Below, piece after piece: positions 57,150 through 64,000 of a stretch of DNA of 64,000 nt (the first letter of the stretch is position 1; every line of letters begins with the position of its first letter). Made by a program: the position numbers and the translations under genes. The DNA comes from Morinoia aosen. Taxonomy: Eukaryota > Arthropoda > Malacostraca > Amphipoda > Talitridae. The stretch is taken from assembly GCA_030386875.1 (NCBI GenBank), contig CM059558.1, positions 6,333,501 to 6,397,500 on the forward strand. The letters run 5' to 3'. A model generated the notes under the pieces. The model was given only the letters and a program-made list of their open reading frames with translations, ran no database searches and was not told the origin of the DNA.

Positions 57150-58495
57150 TGTTTTTATGAGCTATTTTCCATATGAAATGAAGCATAAATCTTTGTATCT
57201 TATGCCTTAATGTAGCACAGACTTCCCCAGCGTATAATAACATTCAATCAATGAAGGAATTGCACATCATTTGTGCGTAAAAATACCAATTATATGCTGT
57301 AATACATACAAATTAGGAACAACATTCTTCCTCTCGTTACTCTAAACTGTTTTTATTTGTGATTAAAATTTCTAATCGTATACACATGTGATGTGATTTC
57401 TTATATGCTAGTTCGGGCACGTGTAATGTTTATCTACTATAGTTAGAACATAATATGACTTTCAATGACTTTCATTTTTACTTGGACCGTAGTGCTCATC
57501 GAATCAACGAACTACTTGGTACCATTTACCATCATTCCATGATATTCTTATCGTTGAGTTCATACATCAATGTTTGTAAATATCATAAACTGCTATATCA
57601 CTTAACTGCATACAATTAGCAAATATTAGATTGCACATCAATCACTTAAATGCATAGTAGGTGCTGGCTCATAGGCACAGTTTATATTATTGCTCTATTC
57701 ATGTTGTTAAATGTTTTTATGAGCCTCGTGTGACAATATTTTTTCTCATTTTCGGAAAGTTTTCATGTAGGAAATTAGGAAACTCCTTGATTTTTTAGAT
57801 AGTGAGGCATGTTCTCTTTGATTTGTAAGCACTTGTTACTAGGTACTTTTTAATATGTGTTCACTAAAAGTTAATTTCAAATTTCCGAACATTCTACCAT
57901 TTAGCTTAACTTGTATTGTTATTGCCTCTCAATAAGATAGACTAAACAAGGAACTACTAGTTTTCTCACAATATTTTGTTCAACTATTGACATGGCTATT
58001 GTAACGTATATTATAGTGTGTTTGCTAAGTAAAGGCCTTTATATTAAGAAATTTCTAGAACAAATGTTTTAGAAACCTTATGTATCACCCTTATTAAAAT
58101 TAATAGTTTTTCTACTGTTCATTTTTTGGACTCTCGAGCAGCCGAATTTTTTGTCTTACACTCGTGATCATCCATATCTGCACTCAATGCATCCCCGCCA
58201 GTATTGTGAGACAACGACCCGAGTTCATGAGACGAAGTAAACAGAGGCCGTATTCTGCAGGGTGTTCCTTATCACTATCATTTATTTAGCGCCACTAATT
58301 TTGTGCTCTTTCAGAATGAAGTAGTCTAACCAAGAGAAAATTATGTTTTTCTTTCAACTGTTTGGCTAATCATTCACATGTCCATTATGATATCTCTACA
58401 GGTATTTTTCTCAACAAAGGAATTTTAAGTTGGCACTTTTTGGAAGTAAAATTTTAATTACATATCGTGTTTCAACTTTGTTAGAAGTTAACGGT
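57150..58495. other. No gene recognised
   Basis: A+T-rich sequence without features I can support. Confidence 0.45.
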
Positions 58496-58498
58496 TAT

Positions 58499-58795
58499 AC
58501 TTCCTTTTCTACTTTTTCTTTTGAAATTTCTTCCCTCACTTTTCTTTGTTCTCTTTTTCTCTCCTTTTTCCTTCGCTTCTTTCTTTTTCTTCCTTCCTAG
58601 CCTAATTTCCTTCCTGATTTTCTACATTCTTTTTTTCCATGTTTCCATTTCTCCCTTCTGTCTTTCTTTCTCTTTTTTTCTTCCGCGCTTTTTTTTGCAC
58701 ATTCTTTTTCTTCCTTTTTATTATTTATTTATATTCTTCTTATTCTTTCTCTCATCATGTTTTTCTTGCTCTCTTTTTTAATTATTAATTCTCTT
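58499..58795. repeat. Polypyrimidine tract, about 300 bp
   Basis: Almost uninterrupted C/T on plus (TTCTTTC, CTCCTTTTTCC and similar). The 86-codon Phe/Ser/Leu ORF across it is a composition artefact. Confidence 0.85.
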
Positions 58796-58799
58796 TCCA

Positions 58800-61700
58800 A
58801 ACTAGACCGGTCGTGATGTAAAAGCTGCTCAAATTTCAGCCAAGGCATGCTTAACTCAGATCAGGTTCATTAGTGAATCGAAAATTGTTTTGACCGACTG
58901 ACTACGGCTAGAACATTTGAATACGTGTTGGTCCTAGTCAATTAAAAAAGTCTGAAAAAATTAATTTTTGATTAACGTTTTGCCGTTAAAGTGGAGAAAA
59001 TAATTTCGGTCTGTTGACAAGTTAGCTTCAGCAATTCGACAGTCCTCGTCCGAGCAACAAAACTTTATGCACATTATGGCGGTTTGCAAAGCTTTCGTCG
59101 CTCTTCCGAGCAGCTATTTTCTCCCCAGCTGTTTTGATCACATGTAAATATCGCGTCAGCCTTCCTCGTCAACTTCATGAACCTTCAGACTTCTTTTCCT
59201 CCTTACCTGCTCGTGCTCCTCGAGTTCGATATTGTTGTTAAAAACCGCTCTTGTTCAACAAAATCCAGGTTCAGACGTATGTACGTAATGAAGTATGGAA
59301 GTACCTCACTGCCGATATTCCAGAAAGAGCTCCGCTCTCCTTTTCCTCCCTCCCTATTTATTGCTGTCTCTCCCCCCAATTTCCCCGCGTGACGGGTGGC
59401 ACAGTCACCCCCCACGGAGGTGATAATGAAGCCGGCGAGACAGGCCGGTCCCCCGGAGCTGCCCCTCGTCACACGCCGCGACTTTCAGCTCGGCTTCCGC
59501 ACGCTGACAGAGACGCCCTTTGGCTGCTCACCGTCCTCCTTGCGGCCATAAACTTTCATTGGGCAGTCACGCGGGGATTTGTTCCCAAACAGGCGCCGCA
59601 CGATCCTCTAGCTAACTTTAGAAGTTGGGCTTCCAAAACAGAGCTAAGTACGCTGCCTGTTAGCATTTCATGCTCTTAAAGGTTATGTGGTGAGGTTAAT
59701 CATCTCTATGTCTAATCTGGATTCTTACAAAATGTGTCATTCCAAGAGTCATAGAGAAAAATGTAGAATTTATTTTAGGTCAATTTTTATTTATAATGGT
59801 ATAGAAAATTCTAATTTTGTAATTGCATTTAGGTCTAGCGAACTCTAATTATTCTACTCTCATTTTCATTTCTAGCAATGTGAAAGTAGCGACCTAGTTT
59901 TACACGGTCACATTTTGTAACTCAAAGATACCGAATATTTCAAGAAATAGATTATCGATACCGTAATAGCTTGGGTAGGATCACCGGAAGAATGAGCGAT
60001 ACTGGAGCGTTTATTCATCAGATGATATGAAGTGGGAGTGCCGTTTCTTCATGCATAAATTATGGGTTTTGATTAGTTCGTAGGTTCTGATATGATGATT
60101 CTTTTATAAAGTTTACTATAATTATTCTGTGTTGCTTTTTGTCTAAATTAGATGTGTTCGTCAAATAAATACGTGTGTTCATTTTTAATTTTTTCTTACA
60201 TTCTGTAACAATGACAATGACTTTCATATAGTGACTACTTTTTTTAACTATGATTTGTTGTTTTACGAATTTTCATGCGTAAGGCAGTATTTCATCAATG
60301 TCTTTTTTAAATTTCTGTCTCTATATAAAACTGCAAAATAATTTGGGGAGCCTATTTTTCATGTAGTAAAAGTCAGGGTGCCACTCCATCAGATGTAATT
60401 TAATTACAGACAGCTTATTCGTCATATGATCCCATAGTTTTTTGCAACGCACATGACACTCAAACTGTCGGTACGCAGACGTTGCCAAATAGGTACTTTG
60501 TCTTAAATGAGATTTTGGCATGCAAACCGCCATTTAAGTTCTACTTATATATAGGCTATCAGTTGCAACATATTCAACAAGTAATATTTCTCTTGTACTT
60601 TAAACGAAAAGGAAATTTTAAGCAAAGCAAAGCAAAGATGACAGCAAGTTCGTAAGGAGTTAATTATTTGTAGAAGAGGCTCTCATCATCTCCTTGGGTT
60701 TGTCGTTGAGTATCATCCGTATAAACTGGACATACTCGTATGTATCTGTTGAGCAGATTTGGCTTTAGCCAGCAAAACAAAATTTTGGGAAGACTCGATA
60801 GCATTCGCTATTTTTTACATTTGGCCCAAGGTTTATGAATGACTTACGGCTTAAGATACAGCAAAATATCTCATAAGCATTTTGCGAAGTTGTTCCTTTC
60901 AAAGACGATGAACAGGAAAGAGAATATAGCCAGAAATTATGCATATTAATATAAGACAATTCACAGAAAGATGAAGTACAAAGCATGCAAATGTTAAGCT
61001 AGAAAATAAAGAAAAATAGAAAATTCATGTTTACATTTAGGTTCAAGCGAGCAGATTCAAAATCGCCTCAATTACCTGATCTGATTCTGTAAATAGAAGA
61101 TTGCAAAAACTAAATTTTTATTCAATGTAAAAACATCAAGTCGAGACAACAAGTGCTTCGCCCCTATGCTTCAGTAAACGCTCATTACTAAAATTTATAA
61201 CTTGACTTGCATAGGACTCATGACAAGATTTAGGTTATATTTGTCAATTTTGTTCCAAAAAATTAGGAGATTCTCTCGAGGGAAGCTGGCTGGCGAAGCT
61301 CAATTGAACTTAAATGAGATGGCTGAAAGTTGACAGCACAGCACCATGACTGCCGCAAGCGTTGAGGGAAATTTAAACATTTCAGACTATGTATGGAGTA
61401 AACGCGCTGCCGAGTGTAGTAGACTCATGTTGGTCGCACAGCTCGAAGCCTCATCAGAACTGGCCATATGTGGTCCCCGATGATGTGTTCTGCTCCGGAA
61501 AAAATGAGCCCACCATGGTGTTCCGCTTCGGACCGTTTTGCAGATCTCCATCTTACAAAGATCGGTACGCTGTGTTCAGAATAATGCATAATCCAAATGA
61601 AATTGGCAGTGGCCTCCTAACGCAATAACAAATTTTCTCTAGGCTGTCATTAAAGCTTTACTTACATAAAGGCTATCAGTTTCTACAGTATTTAACACGT

Positions 61701-64000
61701 TATATTTTTCTTGCATTTTAACTAATAGAGAATTAGTGAATGTTTAAGGTTGGAAAATTTTCGAGTGCAGAAATGGACACTGCTAAAATTTTTGGCGCTT
61801 TTTCTCTCGTATAGTTATTATCCTGCAGTACTAATACCGTTATTGTCTCTACTCACGTAAAAATTTGCGTCAAAACAACGGCCATTAATATTTCAGAGCT
61901 ATATTAAAATCAATGAGCTATATTAAAATAATTTTACTAGCAATGGTGAAAGCGCACCGACGATCAAAAACATTGACAATTAATGCATTTCACCCAAAGT
62001 TTACTGTGATGTCCTGATTAATAAAAAAGTTTTGTTGAATAAATATCAGAGTTCTTTAGTTCTACCATACCTTTTCCCCTTAATACAGGAATTCGTTCAA
62101 ATTTAACACGAGCTCTAAGGTAAAACACAAAAGATAGATTTTAAATGATGCTATATCTACTGTGCATTCCTTATTCGTAAAACACATGGACATACTGTAT
62201 TTATATTTTGTTGTCAGCTTCTGCCGTGCAGGTGAACAACTGAGTAGACTTAAATTTAGTTCACATAGGTAACGTTAGGCTACTTCTGAGTTGTGAGCAA
62301 ATCAAATTTCCCTCTAAAAATTTTGACTGTTCAATTGAAACTTCATGTTCTGGAGATTTCAATTGATGCGAGTTCAAGTAGTGCATAAAGGAGATTTAAA
62401 CAAAACATACTTGGCTGCGAATATAAACAGCTTCCTTTATTGACACCAGAAATATTTGAGGTTTTGTTCTTCCGTCATAAAGAAATATTAGTTTTCCTGT
62501 CACTTGTCCCTCAGTACCTCATGGATTGGTCTACCACTTTTTTTAACGCAAACCTAAGAGAGACCCGTTGTCTTTTCTGTGATACCTCTACATGCGAATA
62601 ACATTGAAAGCTTTTCTTCAATATACTGAGTTTTTATGGTTAGTAGAAATACAGCAACAGTTAAATAGATGGAAACTAGTATTTGAATAAATGACAGAGT
62701 GAAAAATATTCCTGGAACCCTGTCTAAAGTAATTGTATTTCAGAACATTTATTTTCAATTTTTCTTTCGTTTCTTACACTCTGCCAGCCGGTTCAAAAAT
62801 CCCTCCTGGATTGTTGTGAGAAGTCATTACTCCTTCAGAAATTCCGCTTGCAGCCGTCCCGACGAAGGGCATCGTGGGGAGGCGTGAGGGGCGGGAGCAG
62901 AGTCAGTGGTGGGGAGGACATATGATATTCCTGGGCATGCGCTGCCCAGTGGGAGCCACAGTGGTCATAATTTCTATTCATAGGAAAGTCATGAATCTAA
63001 ATAGACTCATTGAGCGAGCGTGCCATTGGACATAGTTCACGGACCATAAGTGGACGGAGCAGCGCATCTCCTTCGTTGCACGTAGCATCCGTCCACCACT
63101 CGTAAGCGATTCATTTTGCTTCTTGTCAAGCATTTTTCTACGAAGCGCCTTGCAGAAACGTTAAAATTTATGCATAGTTTCATTTCAGCTCTCTATATAA
63201 TTATATAGAGCCTAGATAAGTTTGATGTTTCAAAATTTTGCAATTATTTTAAAGGGATTTACGGCACAAAGAAAGAAAATACATTAAGGGGCTGCTGCTA
63301 TTTGATAGTTTTTTTAAGTTCTCATCAAAGCTAGAGAAACTGTAGCATTATCCATGGAATGAGGATAAATATTAAATAATGAACAAACATTTCGATTGAA
63401 TGCAAAAAACTAAAGTTTTTGAATATTCCGAACTAAAGAGATCTAATCTAAACCGTGAACAATCCTAACCCGTAAACAGAACCAATCATTTTACTACAAA
63501 CGTAGTTAATCACCGTCTCAAGAGGACTAACTGTAATGAGTTCTGAAACACGCTTACTAATGAAATGAAACGATGTACTTGGGTAAAGGAAATCCTCGTA
63601 AGAAACAGTAAAATGGAATGACAACGCTTGAGTTAAGAGTATTTAAAAATGTAATATATTTATTTTTGAAAATAAAAAACAAGTAGAAGCCACATGGACG
63701 CGAGTGCACAAAGCATGGTGGCGGGAAAGTTGGTAGATGTAGGCAGATGACATTCATTTGGACTATTGGGTGTGAACGACTCGCAGTGGAAAATACAACC
63801 ACCGTCCAGCAGGCTGATCGAGTATAAGAAATGACAATTGTTTGTATTCCCACGTTGTTAGCCCACCGCAGTTGTGCGCAGCTCTACTGCAAAATTCATC
63901 CAAGTCGCCAGTTAGAACCTACGGCCGGTGTAGCCTAAAATAACTCGGTAAGCATTTGAAGGTAATTTTAGCGGAGTCACATATTTTGTGGAATTTTGTT
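58800..64000. other. No gene recognised; one G+C-rich patch
   Basis: 59390-59620 is G+C-rich and open for 142 codons on plus (59251-59679), with no domain recognised. 60621-60639 is AGCAAAGCAAAGCAAAG. 63191-63210 is a perfect 20-bp palindrome (CTCTATATAATTATATAGAG). The rest is A+T-rich with short chance ORFs. Confidence 0.4.

Noticed and set aside
58521-58781. 86-codon Phe-rich 'membrane protein' ORF
   Set aside because: It lies wholly in a polypyrimidine tract, which yields Phe/Ser/Leu codons automatically.

Overview
The window looks like repeat-rich intergenic or intronic DNA from an animal nuclear genome, most likely an arthropod. I infer this from eukaryotic tRNA genes (one with an intron), remnants of non-LTR retrotransposons and of hAT and Tc1/mariner DNA transposons, A+T-rich sequence and the lack of long non-repetitive ORFs. 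I cannot name the species. No host protein-coding gene can be assigned with confidence. Three short open stretches are listed only as weak candidates.

Layout. 1949-8438 is one 5'-truncated LINE (APE-type endonuclease plus reverse transcriptase), bounded by a perfect 11-bp target-site duplication (TSD). Three later insertions interrupt it: a 1.6-kb hAT element (2927-4521), a 1.66-kb Tc1-type element (4810-6472) and a 405-bp unidentified insert (7299-7703). At each junction, removing the insert and one TSD copy restores the LINE reading frame. 10.0-11.75 kb holds a retroposon and two tandem duplications. 16.3-17.2 kb is a terminal-inverted-repeat (TIR) element with a retroposon inside it. 19.3-23.5 kb carries tRNA-Lys(CTT), tRNA-Pro(TGG) and an intron-containing tRNA-Ile(TAT), plus a LINE fragment. 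33.8-34.9 kb is an uninterrupted 13-bp satellite of about 85 copies.

36.46-52.32 kb is bracketed by two inverted, equally long (794 bp) copies of a TIR element. Their flanking sequences make sense only if the ~14.3 kb between them has been flipped. Mentally flipping it back gives each copy matching direct repeats on its two sides. This is either a transposon-mediated inversion or an orientation error in the assembly. The segment holds a mariner-type MITE, a decayed LINE, two retroposons and a pair of inverted repeats of unknown nature. 56-57 kb has two further TIR elements (one with TTAA ends) and a reverse-transcriptase fragment. 58.5-58.8 kb is a pyrimidine tract.

A dispersed retroposon family of about 350-370 bp runs through the window, with at least eight copies plus older relatives. 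Five copies have 12-15 bp TSDs, and tails are short simple repeats. It behaves like a SINE moved by target-primed reverse transcription, but I do not recognise it as a known family.
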